The notes under the pieces were generated by a model. It saw nothing but the letters and a program-made list of their open reading frames with translations, did not search any database and was not told where the DNA came from. Positions 1 to 10,962 of a stretch of DNA of 64,000 nucleotides are shown one piece after another. Within the stretch, counting starts at the first letter, position 1. Each line of letters starts with the position of its first letter. Origin of the DNA: Rebecca billardiae RCC1528 (taxonomy: Eukaryota > Haptophyta); NCBI GenBank assembly GCA_965240325.2, contig OZ251224.1, forward strand, positions 2,914,001 to 2,978,000, given 5' to 3'. A program made the position numbers and the translations under genes.

Positions 1-1588
1 ATCATCTGCTGCGTGCCGCCGTGCTGCTGCTTCGCGATCTGGCGCGCGAGGCAGAAGCCCAAGCACAACGCCGACGAGACCATCCTCAAGATGCCCGCCG
101 GGCTGCAGATGTGGGTCCTCGGTCCGATGCTGCACGAGCACCCGCAGATGAGGCGCGACCTGGAGAAGCAGGCGGAGCTCGAGCGCAAGCGCGCGGAGGA
201 GGAGCGGCGCAAGGGCCACGCGAGCGGCGACCCGCGCCTCGCCAACGACCTGCGCCTCGACGGCCCGAGCCGCGGCGCCTCGGGGCGCTCGCGCTCGCAG
301 CCGCAGCGCGCGCGCGCCGCGCCGTCGTCCAACTTTGTCGTGCAGAAGGACGCGTGGGTGGTGGCGCGCGCGGGGCGCGTGCCCGAGCCGGGCGGGGCGC
401 GCGGCGCGGCGGGCGCGGGGCCGCGCGACATCGACGAGGACACCCTCCGCTTCTTCCTCACCGCCGCCACCTCCGCCAAGCTCGCCGCGCTCGACGACGG
501 GCTCGGCGCGCTTGACGGCCGAGAGAGGCGCCGCTGCGCGTGCACGCCCGGCGCGGACGCGCTCGAGTGGGCGGTGGCGCTCGGCGCGATCGAGGAGTGG
601 CTGCGCCGGCCGCCGCCGCCGCCGCCCGCCCCCGCCGGCGGCGCGCCCGCCTCCGACGAGCCCGCGCCGCACCGCCACGCGCAGTACGCGCGGCTCGAGG
701 GCGAGCTCACGGCCGCGCGCGTGAAGGCGCTCCTGGCCGAGTACTTGGCTCAGGCGCGCGTGCGCCGCTTCCGCATGGCGACGGACGAGAAGGCGGTGGT
801 GCGGCTGCGCGCGGAGCTGGGCGTGCGCGCGCTCGACCTGCGCAGCCCGCCGCCCGCCGACCAGCCGCGCCTCCTCGAGCTCCTCTGCCTCCCCGAGTTC
901 TGCGGCGACGACGGCATGCGCGCGCTGCTCACGTGGCCAGACCAGTTTGGGCTGAGCAGGCCGACGGCGCGCGCGTTCGTCGCGGCCTTCTTCGGGCTGC
1001 TGTGGGGCGGGACGCACGCGTCGAAGCTCGAGCTCGTCGTGCACACCGGCCCGCGCGCCGAGGTCGCCGTCGTGCGCATGCTCGGCCCCATCCTCGCGCC
1101 CTCCGCCCTCGTCTCCGCGCCCGAGCTCGGCGCGCTCGGCTCGCACGCGGAGGAGCGTATCTCTGTGCTGGCGCTGCACCCGCTGCGCGCGCGCGTGTCA
1201 CGCGAGCGGCTGGCGCGCTTCTTCGTGGCGGAGCAGACGGTGCAGGCGCTGCCGCCGTCGGCGAGCGTGGACGAGCTGCGCGCCGTGCTCGAGGCGCGCG
1301 GCGCGGCCAACGCCGAGCGCGTCCTCGCCCTCACCGCGCCGGGCCTTCCAATCTTTGACGTGAAGCGGCACGCGGGCGTCAGCCTGGCGCCGATGCGGCC
1401 GCCGCGCGCGCACGCGCCTCCGCTGCCGCTGCCGACGGCGCAGCCCGCGAAGGCGGCCGAGTCCGCCGCCACGCCCAAGACCGAGCGGGCGGCGCCCACG
1501 GCGCCCACGCCGACGCGCACGCACTCTGCCACCAAGCCCACCCACCGCGAGCCGCCCTCCGCCGCCAAGGCCGCCGCCGAGACGAAGA

Positions 1589-1619
<31 letters not shown>

Positions 1620-2823
1620 CGCGGCCGCGGCCGCAGTCGCGGCCGCGGCCGCGGTGACGCCCGCCTCGTCGACGCCGCCGCGGCCCGTCGCGCCGGCGCC
1701 TTCGACGCCGCCGCCGGCCGCGTCGCCTGCCCCGCAGCTTAGCGCGATCAGCGCCGAGCGCTCCGTCGGCGGCGGGCCGCTCGCCGACTGGCGGCTGGGC
1801 GCGCGGCCGCACCTGATGCGAGCGCGCCGCGCGCCGCCCGGCCCGGCCAAGCCGCTCTCCGACCAGGATTCGTTTGTGCACCTCGCGCACGGCTGCGTGC
1901 CCGGCGGCGACCTGATCGAGATGTTGCTCGTGCTCTCGCTCGTCGACGAGGCGCGCTCGGGCACGGGCGTGCTCGCCGCCGGCGCGGCCGCCGACGACGC
2001 GCCGGCCGGCGGCGCCGCGGCGGCCGCGGCCGGCGGCGCGTCGCCCGCGCGCGCCGACGGCGGCGCCGGTCTGACCGCGGACGACGTCGACGTGATCTTC
2101 AACGCGTACATCAACCGACGTGCGCGCGCGCACGCGCGCGCGCACACACTCGCGCGTCTGGCGCCACCGCCGCCTCACGCGCCGCGCGCCCCGCGGCCCG
2201 CGCCGCGCGCAGCGGACGTGCGCGCGTTCCACGTGTACACCGACGAGAACGCGCTGGACAACGCGTGCGCCAAGCTGGGCGTGGCGCAGTGCAACTTTGT
2301 GCGGCCGGGGGAGGGCGGGGGGCGTGGCGCGGTGTCGGAGGACGAGCTGCTCGCGGTGGTCACCTCGGCCGAGTGCACCGGCTGCGAGCAGCTCCGCCTC
2401 ATCCTGCGCGAGCCCGAGCGCTTCGGCGTGCGCCGCGTGCTCGCGGCCGCGCTGCTCGCCGCCTTCCACCGCGCGCTGTGGCGCGCCGGCCCGCCGCGAG
2501 AGAAGCTCCGGCTCGAAGTGCTCGCGGGCGACCGCGCGGACCGCGTGCACCGCGCGCTGCAGAGCGGCGCGGCGAAGGGCGAGGCGCCCAAGTACCACCC
2601 GCGCCACCCGAACGCCGTGCGCGTGCAGATGCTCGACTTCCTCGCCGACGAGCTCTGGGTGCGCGCGGCCGACGTGCCCAAGCTGAGGCAGGAGGCGTGG
2701 CGGCGCGAGATCGAGCACTACGAGATGACGCGCTCAGAGCTCGCGCGCGGGCTGCCCACGCCCACCGTGCTCGCGGGCGCGGGCGGCGGCAGCGGCAAGC
2801 AGCCCAGCTCGGCGGCGCGCTGA
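1..2823 (+). CDS. 3' part of a large protein with two copies of an unknown ~105-aa domain (5' end outside window)
   Basis: The frame is open from base 1 and ends at TGA 2821-2823, so the gene probably starts upstream. The first visible residues are Cys-rich and hydrophobic (VPPCCCFAIW), followed by a basic/acidic charged helix. Two blocks resemble each other: codons ~255-362 and ~741-850. Both share a TDExA start, an ALGV step, a Cys in an (E)(F/C)CG-like position, 'FG(L/V)', an Ala-rich helix ending in LW, and a closing K-L-x-L-x-V strand. I do not recognise the fold. Between them lies an Ala/Pro/Thr-rich linker (~codons 465-590) with long GCG/GCC runs. A 93-nt intron is likely at 2120-2212 (donor GTGCGC, acceptor GCGCAG). 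Removing it joins the helix before the second copy as in the first copy, and it is a multiple of three without stops, so retention would leave the frame open. No function is assigned. Confidence 0.6.
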
Positions 2824-3534
2824 GCGCGCGCCGCTGCCGACGCGCGCCGCCGCCGCCGGCTGACGCGCGCCGCGCGCTCGGCGCGCTGAGCGCGCCGTTC
2901 ACGTTTCGCCCTGTGGCCACTCACTGGCTCAGGCGCGCGCAAACACGTGACGCAGACACGCGCGAGGCGTCTCGGCCCGGCCAGTGCCCGCCAAGCTGCC
3001 GGCTGCTGGTGGGCTGATGCGCCGCAGCGTTGCTCAGCAGACCGCCGCGCGCTGACTACAGCCACCACCGGGACTACTACTTTCTACCGTCTAGGCCTAC
3101 GACCTGCGTCCTGCTCGTCAGTGAATCAGTGCTCGGGGCTCACGTCGCGTCGTCGTCGTTTCGCGTCATCGACATTACAGCGCATCGTCGTCGAATTCTA
3201 TTCGTCGATGACGATCGGCGCTGTTGTAAACTTGTATAAGTGTAACTGGCGCGTCGTATAGTAGTGGATCGATCGTCAGTGTACGGGCAGTATAGGACTT
3301 CGCTAGTCGTCGTTGGCGTGTCGGTCACTGTCGCCGTCGGCCGCCTTGGGGCTCGGCCGGACGGCCGGGGATGAGACATGCTGCATGCTGATGAGTACAG
3401 TCTATGCTGTACCTATAGACTATATCGTCACTATATATGCCGTGTATGAGCCGTAGCTTGGCTGCTGCTGATGACAGCAGTGATGATGATGATGCGCTGC
3501 GCGCTTTTTCCTGTTTTTCTCATCGCGCGCGTCA
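2824..3534. other. Intergenic, tail-to-tail spacer
   Basis: About 710 bp between the convergent ends of the unknown gene and DNAAF5. Base composition falls from GC-rich to mixed, and ORFs are short. It presumably holds both 3' UTRs. I see no conserved gene, RNA or repeat. Confidence 0.5.
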
Positions 3535-6500
3535 TCACAGCTCCACGACAGCCGCTCGTGCCTCCGCGAGAAGCGCGTCGCAGAGCTTCGGGGTGCGGTG
3601 CCGCTCACGCACAGCCGTGATTTCGGAGCAGACCTTGGCAGGATCCAGCCGCAAGGCCGCGCGCAGCACACCCATCGCGGCCGCCTGGATCTCTGGGCTG
3701 AAGTCGTCGAGGTGGACGAGCACGCCGCGCACAAGGTAGCTCAGGTTGGACTCGTCCAGGTTGGCGCCGGCCTGCGTCGGGGTCCGAATCAAGCGCGCGC
3801 GCGCGGCCAGAGGCCGGGCACGGTGAGCACGGCCGGCCGGGGCGCACGCCGCGGGGAGGGGCAGGCGACTCGCGAGCGGGCGCGCACCTTGCGCAGGTGC
3901 TGGTCGTACACGGCGCTCCCGAGCAGCGCCTCGATCGCCGGGCAGATGGCGAGGCGCACCGCGTCGTTGGCGTCGTCCAGCCGCTTGAGCAGGTCAGGGT
4001 ACAGGCCGCGCACCTCGTCGTCCTTGAGGCGCGCGCCGACGAGCGGGAGGACGCGCTGGAGGATCGAGCACATCGCGAGCCGCGACTCGGCGCCGTCGTC
4101 CTCGAGCGCCGAGCGCAGCACCGGGAGGGTCGTCTGACAAAACACGCGGCGGGGTCGCGCGGCGGAGGGACGCGCTCATCGGTGCGCGCGCACACGCGCG
4201 GTCGGGTGCGCGGGGCGAGGCGGCGCGTGCCGGGCCGCGCGTCCGGGCGCGCGCGCACGGGCATGGCTTCTGTGAGCTCCGAGGCCGTGAGCACGGCGGG
4301 CTCCAGCTGCACGAGCGCGCGCAGGCAGAGCGCGGCGCCCAGCCGGACTTGCTGCGCCGCCCGGCCGGCGCGCCACACGAGGTTGGGGATGAGCAGCGCC
4401 TGCATCAGCAGAGCCGCCCACTCGCGCAGCCCGTCGTGGGCGCAGAAGGCCGGGTCGGCCAGCAGCCGCTGCACGACTGTCAGCGCGGTCAGCCGGAGCG
4501 CGGGCTCTCGCGACGGCTCGAGCAGCGCCGCGAGCACGGGGAACGCGCCGAGCAGCTGCGACGCGGCCCACTCGCCGGGCGCGTGCTGCAGCAGCGTCTG
4601 CAGCACGTGCCACTCGTGCGTGCTCACCGTCCAGGCCGAGTACGGAGGGTCGGCGCCGCTCGCGCGCTCGGCGCCCGCGGCGCCGCCGTTGGGCGCTGCG
4701 CGCGCGCCGGGCGCTGCGCGCGTGCCGCCCAGCTCGACGACCAGCTGGCTGCCGCCCTTCTTGCCCGCCGATCCCGCCGGCGCGTCCGGCGCGTCGAGCC
4801 TCTCCGCGAGCTCGTCGTCGGGCGCGAGCCCTCCGGCCACGAGCTGCTCGAGCAGCCGACCGCCGTGCCGCGCGTGCAGCGCGCCCGCGCCGTCCAGGCC
4901 GCACGCGGGCGCGAGCCGGGCGTCGAGCACGCTCAGCGCGCGGCGCTGCGGCGCGTAGTCGTCGTCGGCCGCCGAGGGCACGGCCGCGAGCTGCACGAGC
5001 GTCGCGTACAGCTGGAAGCCCTGCGGGTCCTCCGCGCACGCCGCGGGCGCCGCCTCGACGAGCGAGGCCACCACGTCGGCGAGCCGCACGCGCAGCTGCG
5101 CGTACGCGGCGGCTCCGGCGTCGTCGGCCGCGCCGGCCGCGCCGCGCGAGACGGCGGGGCCCGCGCAGAACTGCGGCCGGCAGAGCGTGCGCGCGAGCGC
5201 GCGCACGTGCGGGCCCACCGCCTCGCCGCCCACGCCCGTGAGCAGGTTGGCCAGCGTGAGCAGGCACGCGGAGCGGTGCGCGAGCGGCGCGCTGTCGCTG
5301 CGCTCGCAGTGGCGCGCGGCGAGGCCGAGCGCGACCGCGACGTCGCACTGCGTGCCGGCCATGCGCGCGCACGCGGCGACCTTGGCGCGCACGGCGGCGT
5401 CGTCGTCGTCCGCCGCCGCGTACAGCGCGCCGAGCAGCGCGTCCAGCTGCTCGGTCATCGCGCCCCGCGCGAGCCAGAGCAGGCCAAGCAGCGTGCACGC
5501 GCCGCGCAGCCGCTTGGCTGCCGTCCAGTCGCGCAGCTGCGCGACGGTGGCGGCGAGGAGCTCGGCGAGCTCGGCCTGCGCGAGCTGCACGGCGCCCCAC
5601 GGCGGCGGCGCGTCGAAGGGCGGCGGCAGCTCGGCGCGCGGCGGCGGCGTCTGCGGGGCCGCGTGCGCGACCCCCGCGCGGTCGCCGTCGGCGCCGGGGC
5701 CCGCGCGCTCGCCCGCGCGCCGGAGCGCGCCGAGCGCCGTCTCGCGCACCGACGCCACCTCGTCGCTGAGCGCGTGCAGGAGCACGGGCAGCAGGCGCAC
5801 GGTGTGCGGCGCCGGATCGGGCAGCGAGACGAGCAGCTCGCCCAGCTGCCGCGCGCACTGCTCGCGCACGCTCGGCGTGTGGTCGGCGGCGAGCGCGACG
5901 AGCCGCTCGGCCAGCTCGGGCAGCGCCGAGTCCTCGCGCAGCAGCAGCACGCACATCGCGTCGAGCGTGACGGCGCGCACCTTGGAGTGCGCGTGCGCGA
6001 GGTTGGCGGCGAGCGCCTTGGCGAGCGGGGCGCAGTGCACGCCGATCTGCGTCGGCAGCGCGGCCGCCAGCTCGCGCGCCAGGGCGCACACGTCGCGCTT
6101 CACGTCGGGGAACGCGTCGGCGGCGAGGCTGGCGCTGATGCCGGCGAGCTCCTTCGTGTGCGGCGCGCACGCCGTGCCGCCGCGTCGGACGACGAGGCGC
6201 GCGAGCTCGACGAGCTGGAGGCGGACCTCCTCGCATGTCTCGGCGTAGGGCACGGCGCCGACCCGCGCCGCGATCGTGGGCAGGAGCGTCGGCAGCGTCG
6301 AGCCCACGTCTGGCGCAGCCTCGAGAATGCTGCGCGCGCGCGCGCGCGCGAACGCGGCGGGTGGGGCGGAGAGGGTGGCCTGCGCGGTGAGGGACGACGA
6401 CCCCACCGTCGCATCGGCGCGTGCGCGCGGCGCACGCACCTCGTGACCAGCGTCAGAGCCATCTCGCGGTTCTTCTCGACCGGGTCCGCGAACAGCTTCA

Positions 6501-6684
6501 GCACGGGCACGCGGAGGGCGCTGTCCCACACGGCGAGCAGCTCGTCAGGCGCGACCGGGGGCGATGCGCGCAACAGGGCATCGCTGATCTTCTGCAGAGC
6601 GCGCTTCCGCGTGCTTCGGTTCTCCTCGCCCAGGCAGTTGATGTCCCGCGCCAGGGCCGTTGCGAGCGCGCTCTCCGCCGCCAT
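3535..6684 (-). CDS. DNAAF5: Dynein axonemal assembly factor 5 (HEAT-repeat, HEATR2)
   Basis: Cytoplasmic HEAT-repeat protein needed to pre-assemble outer and inner arm dyneins before import into the cilium. Four exons are predicted: 6684-6440, 6329-4259, 4133-3888 and 3771-3535. The three introns (110, 125 and 116 nt) use GTGCGT/GTGCGC donors and CAG acceptors. The sum is 2,799 nt, giving 932 aa against ~855 in human. The N-terminus (ALARDINCLGEENRSTRKRA) and the C-terminus fit the family: LYPDLLKRLDDANDAVRLAI, then GVLVHLDDFSPEIQ and ERHRTPKLCDALL match the DNAAF5 C-terminal HEAT repeats in order. The start is the Met followed by AAESAL. The gene is head-to-head with a sterol reductase, 216 bp between starts. 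Inserts in the middle (Ala/Gly-rich, around 4650-4800) are lineage-specific. Its presence implies a motile flagellum with dynein arms. Confidence 0.9.
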
Positions 6685-6900
6685 GGATGTGCGTTGAACC
6701 GACGAGTTTCCACGGCCTCCTCGCGGAAAAAAACACAAAGGAAAAAATCGCGACTTGAAGATGGCGGGCGGTTTTTCGTATCCCGGTCCGGATGGGCACA
6801 ACCTGAACCTCCACGCAGCGGCACGCACGCACGGCCGAGGAGCAGCGAGGGATTCATCAGCGCTCGAGCGCGCGCGCGCTGCACGTCTGCACGGGGAGCG
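6685..6900. promoter_or_regulatory. Divergent promoter, DNAAF5 / sterol reductase
   Basis: 216 bp between two start codons. It contains an A-rich island (6726-6747) in an otherwise GC-rich region and the string GATGGCGGGCGG near 6760. No TATA box is obvious. It must contain both 5' UTRs and both promoters. Confidence 0.5.
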
Positions 6901-8286
6901 ATGCCGGCCAAGCTGCGGAGCACGCCGAAGCGGAAAGGCTCCAAGCCGAGTCTTGCCGACCTGGCCGACGCGGGCGACGCGGACGCTTCCGTCCTCGCGC
7001 CGAAGACAACGCACATGGAGTTTGGCGGGCCGCCTGGCGCGCTCGCGACGATGGTGTTTCTGCCGCTCGTGGTGTGCGCGCTCGTCGTCGGGTGCGACTC
7101 GACGTACTGCCTCGGCCCTCAGCCGGCCTCCGGCCTGCTTCCGCGCCTGGCCGAGCAGCTCCCGCGCGCGCTGTCCGTGGAGGCGGTCGCGATCGTGCTC
7201 AGCTGGATCGGTCTGCAGGTGGTGCTGCAGCTCGTGCTGCCCGGGCCGTGGGTGGAGGGGACCAAGTTGCGGACGGGCGAGAAGCTGCCGTATAAGATCA
7301 ACGGCCACCTCGCCTTCTGGATCTCGATGCTCCTGATGGGCCACGCCTGGCCAACCTTCCGCGCGGACGGCGCGTTTGAGCGGTTCGGGCCGTTCCCGCT
7401 CTCGTACGCGTACGACCACTTCCTCGAGCTCGCGGTCGCGACCGCGCTGATCTCGGTGGTGCTCTCGGTGTACGTGTACGCCAGGTCGTTCCGCCCGGGC
7501 ACGCTCCTCGCCGAGGGCGGCAACACCGGCATCGCCGTGTACGACTTCTTCATCGGGCGCGAGCTCAACCCGCGGCTCGGCTCGTTCGACCTCAAGGTCT
7601 TCTTCGAGCTGCGCCCGGGGCTGATCGGCTGGCTCGTGCTCAACGTGGGGATGATGATGAAGCAGCGCGAGCTGCACGGCTCGATCTCGCCCTCCATGCT
7701 GTGCGTCAACGCCTTCCAGGCGCTGTACGTCTGGGACGCGCTGTACTACGAGAAGGCCATCCTCACGACGATGGACGTGACCACCGACGGCTTTGGCTTC
7801 ATGCTCGCGTTCGGCGACATCGGCTGGGTCACGTTCACGTACGGCCTGCAGGCGCGCTTCCTGGTGGAGCACGACCCGGGCCTCTCGGCGCCCGCGATCC
7901 TCGCCATCGTCGCGCTCAACGCGCTCGGCTACGCCATCTTCCGCGGCGCCAACCTGCAGAAGGACCTCTTCCGCTCCGACCCGGAGAGCGAGCGCGTGAA
8001 GGCGATCAAGTGGATGCCGACCGAGCGCGGCACGCGGCTGATGATCTCGGGCTGGTGGGGCCTGGCGCGCAAGATCAACTACACGGGCGACTGGCTCATG
8101 TCGCTCGCCTGGTGCCTCACCACCGGCTTCGTCAGCCCGATCCCGTACTTCTACTGCACGTACTTTGCGGTGCTGCTCGTGCACCGCGCCGTGCGCGACG
8201 AGCATATGTGCCGCGCCAAGTACGGCGCCGACTGGGACAAGTACAAGAAGCACGTGCCGTACGTCTTCTTCCCGTACATCATCTGA
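6901..8286 (+). CDS. ERG24: Delta(14)-sterol reductase (ERG24/FACKEL/LBR family)
   Basis: ER membrane enzyme that reduces the C14-C15 double bond left after 14-demethylation, using NADPH, in sterol synthesis. Single exon, 461 aa, close to the usual ~370-450. Multiple hydrophobic segments span the length. Family landmarks are visible: RELNPRLGSFDLK (~220-233), FELRPGLIGW (~236), DGFGFMLAFGDIGWV (~298), GWWGLARKINYTGD (~382-395), and a C-terminal YGADWDKYKKHVPY box before PYII. The order and spacing fit C14 reductases; DHCR7 (7-dehydrocholesterol reductase) is the main alternative within the superfamily. The start at 6901 is the first Met after an unconserved upstream open frame. Convergent with the DUF707 gene downstream. 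Confidence 0.85.
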   Translation: MPAKLRSTPKRKGSKPSLADLADAGDADASVLAPKTTHMEFGGPPGALATMVFLPLVVCALVVGCDSTYCLGPQPASGLLPRLAEQLPRALSVEAVAIVLSWIGLQVVLQLVLPGPWVEGTKLRTGEKLPYKINGHLAFWISMLLMGHAWPTFRADGAFERFGPFPLSYAYDHFLELAVATALISVVLSVYVYARSFRPGTLLAEGGNTGIAVYDFFIGRELNPRLGSFDLKVFFELRPGLIGWLVLNVGMMMKQRELHGSISPSMLCVNAFQALYVWDALYYEKAILTTMDVTTDGFGFMLAFGDIGWVTFTYGLQARFLVEHDPGLSAPAILAIVALNALGYAIFRGANLQKDLFRSDPESERVKAIKWMPTERGTRLMISGWWGLARKINYTGDWLMSLAWCLTTGFVSPIPYFYCTYFAVLLVHRAVRDEHMCRAKYGADWDKYKKHVPYVFFPYII

Positions 8287-8757
8287 GGCCGCGGGGCAGT
8301 CCCCGGGTGAGTCGGCGCCCGCCGCCGCCGCCGCCGTGGCCACGCCACCCCGGGCCTCGTGCAATCTTGGAGGACAGCACGCCCGTCTCGGCGCAGCTCG
8401 AGCCCATCCGCGGAGTGGCGCTGGTCAGCAGCAGCGCGCCATGCCACGCGCGCGCGCACCGCCGAGCCCCGAGGCAGGCGAAATCGGGTGACCCGCTCTA
8501 GACGGTGGTGCCCTGCTGGATTGCAGCTGCCCTCCGGATTGGCAGCAGCGGAAAGCGTGCAGTGCCGGGCCACTGCTGCGCGCCGTGTGGATGCCATGTG
8601 CGCCGCCAGCCGGCGAGCCGCGCCGGATTCTGAGAATCTCGCCCTCGGACTCGGCGGCGTCGGGCGTCATCACTGACTGGCTCGTCGCAATCATCATCGA
8701 CATCACGCTGTTACAGTACCAGCGGCGCGGCAGCATCGCTCCATGATAATATATATA
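8287..8757. other. 3' flank of sterol reductase; nothing recognised
   Basis: About 470 bp, GC-rich at first and ending in a short AT run at 8746-8760. It should hold the sterol reductase 3' UTR. No conserved ORF seen. Confidence 0.4.
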
Positions 8758-9240
8758 TATAGCGGCGCAAGCAGCTGCAGCTCCTCGACCGCGAGGTCTA
8801 CGGCACGCTCATGAGGGCCAGGTGGGCCCATACGAGGCGCGGCTCGACACCTTCCCCGCGATCGTCCCGATTGTCGTGGGGGCGTTTGGCGAGTGGAGCG
8901 CGGAGGTGGACCTCACCCTCAAGAAGATCGCGCCAAGATGGGGCGGGACACGTGACGCGCGCGCGCCTCAGCGCGCCCTCGCGCCCTGCCGCCGAGCGCG
9001 CGCTGCTCGGCACCATGCGGCGCGAGCTGGGCATGCGCTGCCTGCGTGGCCAGGCCAAGATGCTCCTCGCCCGCGCGCGCATGGCGCACGTGCGCCCGGG
9101 GGCACGCGCCCGCGGGGGCGCTGCATACGACGACTACTTCGAGACGACGGCTGACGACGCGTGGCACCGCGACCACCGCGGTGGCGCGCGCGCGTCGACG
9201 CCAGACGGTGCGTCGAGCTTCCGCTCGGCGATGGAGTGAT
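8758..9240 (+). pseudogene. Frameshifted, possibly retroelement-derived ORF fragment
   Basis: A protein-like signal is scattered over different frames: RRKQLQLLDREVYGT (8763-8804), then after a frame change PYEARLDTFPAIVPIVVGAF with GEWSAEVD following (~8828-8905), then after another change ALLGTMRRELGM and a following basic helix (~8998-9090). A strand ending in VVGAFGE followed by a helix and a basic helix is a pattern I associate, from memory, with 3' portions of retroelement-type ORFs in algal genomes. No start, no continuous frame and no catalytic motif are present. It is followed by a short repeat that recurs at 44.2 kb, which supports mobile-element origin. Family assignment is uncertain. 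Confidence 0.35.
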
Positions 9241-9689
9241 GGGCGACTACGAGGGGGGGGGGACGACGGCGAGGAGCGCTGATCCTGGTGTTTGTCTCTG
9301 CTGCTCGATCTGCTGCTACAGCTTGCTGACTCTGACGCCTGCCCGTTGCATACCACGTCGTTAATATATCATAGACCGACGATATGCATGACTTATTATG
9401 CTGCGCTCATGCAAATAATATATACGAATGACTACGATCCTATCAGACCTATGCTGACCGTCAATATTACTATATATGCGCATGTCTGCTATAATAATTC
9501 ATCGCGCTTATAATATGTAAGCTTACTACAGGCCCTGGAATTAAATAATATTATTAATAACATATACTTAAGGCAGTCATAAGCCTCAGAACGAACTTGA
9601 ACGGATGGACTTTGTCAGGCTGCCGCGGCGCGCACCGCCTGGCGGCCCGCGCACGGCTCGCGGTTCGTCCGCCGTGTTCGGTGCCAAGC
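9241..9689. other. AT-rich intergenic with retroelement-like 3' tail motif
   Basis: Contains a G run (9252-9261). The block around 9326-9371 ends CCACGTCGTTAATATAT and resembles the two longer copies at 44191-44249 and 44305-44363, which also run into TA repeats. The remainder (9376-9600) is unusually AT-rich for this window and has no gene. Confidence 0.45.
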
Positions 9690-10853
9690 CTACGGACCCG
9701 AGCGGCATGCTAATCGCATCCCATCCTGGGGGATGGCGTGTGCGCTCAGCAGATCACGTGGCCGTGTGCAGTTCAGCTTGCGCCACAGGTCCTTGCCGGA
9801 GCACGGGTTGACACGCGTCTTCCCAATGCTCTGAGTCTGAGTCGTGCCAATGCTCATGCTGCTGCGCAGTGCTTGGACATGCTGGCGTTCCCAGTGAAAC
9901 ATGCGTTTGAGGGCCTGTTCGCTTGGCCACTGCTGCTCGAGGTGGTAAGCAACGGCCGTGTCGTCAATGGCCGCGCGGTACGACGGGCAGATCTTGGGAA
10001 AGCACGCGACGTAGCCACAGCCGCCAACATTCGATCTGTCTAGCATGGACGCAAGACACGCCCACGCACGCTGCTCGAAGAGCGTCGCAAAAAGCTCGAT
10101 GGTGTGCACGCGGCGTATGCAGCGGTTGGCGGTCAGGTCCCGCATCGCCGTGAACGTGCTGTAGCTGCCTTCGATCGCTGGCGAGATGAGGCTGGCGCCG
10201 ACCGTGCGCATCGAGTGGAGGAGGCGCGGAATGCTCACGCGCAGAGGGCCAGAGCCAGGCATCAGCAGGTCGTCGAGCAGCAGGAAGACGTGCTCGAAGC
10301 GAGAGACAGCGCCTGCGCGAAGATAGCTCAGGAACTCACCCCAGTACCGCCCGCGCACCTGGAACACAGTGCAGCCCCCACCCGAGGCTCTGAGCCTCGG
10401 ATCGGCGTCGAGCGCGTCGCGGAGGAGCTCGCCATCCGCGTACGCGAAGACGACTCGCTCCCACGCAGACCCATCGGCGAAGTGGGTGGCGAGATTGTGC
10501 ACGATGACATGCGCGGTGGAAACACGCCCGAATGCGTTCACCACGACCAGGCGCTGAGCGTTGGAGCGGTTCAGGAGGGCGTTGAATCGCTCCTGCTCGG
10601 CATCATGCCCACCGTGCGCGACAACTAGCGTCGTGGGCAAGAAGAAGGCGTTCTGATGGTCCGAAGGGGGCGCACCCGTCGACACTTCGCAGTGCATGAT
10701 GATGGGCGCGGCGAGCAACACGAGCACGCGCAGGAGGACGCGGCTCGAAAGGTGACATCGCCTCCGCATCCCCCCCGGGCAGTGGCAGAGAGCGTCAGAT
10801 CGCTCGCGCTGACGGCGCGCCGCCACGGCTACGGCCATTGTTGGGTCGGGCAC
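9690..10853 (-). CDS. DUF707 family type II membrane protein, glycosyltransferase-like
   Basis: 387 aa from the first Met at 10853. The Met at 10769 (MRRRCHLSS) gives a compact signal-anchor (RVLLRVLVLLAAPIIM) and is the better start. The luminal part follows the DUF707 layout: a DG-containing strand (ERVVFAYADGE), an aromatic/basic helix (RGRYWGEFLSYLR), a strand with a DD pair (FEHVFLLLDDLLMP) where the family has WD(E/D)DLGVE, GASLISPAIEG matching the ISQPA block, IELFATLFEQRAWACL matching the 'E..AP.FSR.AW' block, and a Cys-containing GGCGYVACFP. DUF707 proteins are thought to be Golgi glycosyltransferase-like enzymes with no proven reaction. The divergence of the WD(E/D)D motif to LLDD is notable. 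Intronless. Convergent with the sterol reductase. Confidence 0.6.
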   Translation of the reverse strand: MPDPTMAVAVAARRQRERSDALCHCPGGMRRRCHLSSRVLLRVLVLLAAPIIMHCEVSTGAPPSDHQNAFFLPTTLVVAHGGHDAEQERFNALLNRSNAQRLVVVNAFGRVSTAHVIVHNLATHFADGSAWERVVFAYADGELLRDALDADPRLRASGGGCTVFQVRGRYWGEFLSYLRAGAVSRFEHVFLLLDDLLMPGSGPLRVSIPRLLHSMRTVGASLISPAIEGSYSTFTAMRDLTANRCIRRVHTIELFATLFEQRAWACLASMLDRSNVGGCGYVACFPKICPSYRAAIDDTAVAYHLEQQWPSEQALKRMFHWERQHVQALRSSMSIGTTQTQSIGKTRVNPCSGKDLWRKLNCTRPRDLLSAHAIPQDGMRLACRSGP

Positions 10854-10962
10854 TCGTACACTGCTACTTAGGCCTCAGGCTCAGGCGAGATTGACGCCCG
10901 CCAACTGTCACCGCCATGATGCCGTCGCCAAGAGACGCACACAGCTCAGGCAGGCGATGTGG

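Noticed and set aside
4349-6697. 782-codon + strand frame opposite DNAAF5
   Set aside because: Arg/His-rich shadow produced by GC-rich codons. DNAAF5 on the minus strand is recognisable throughout.
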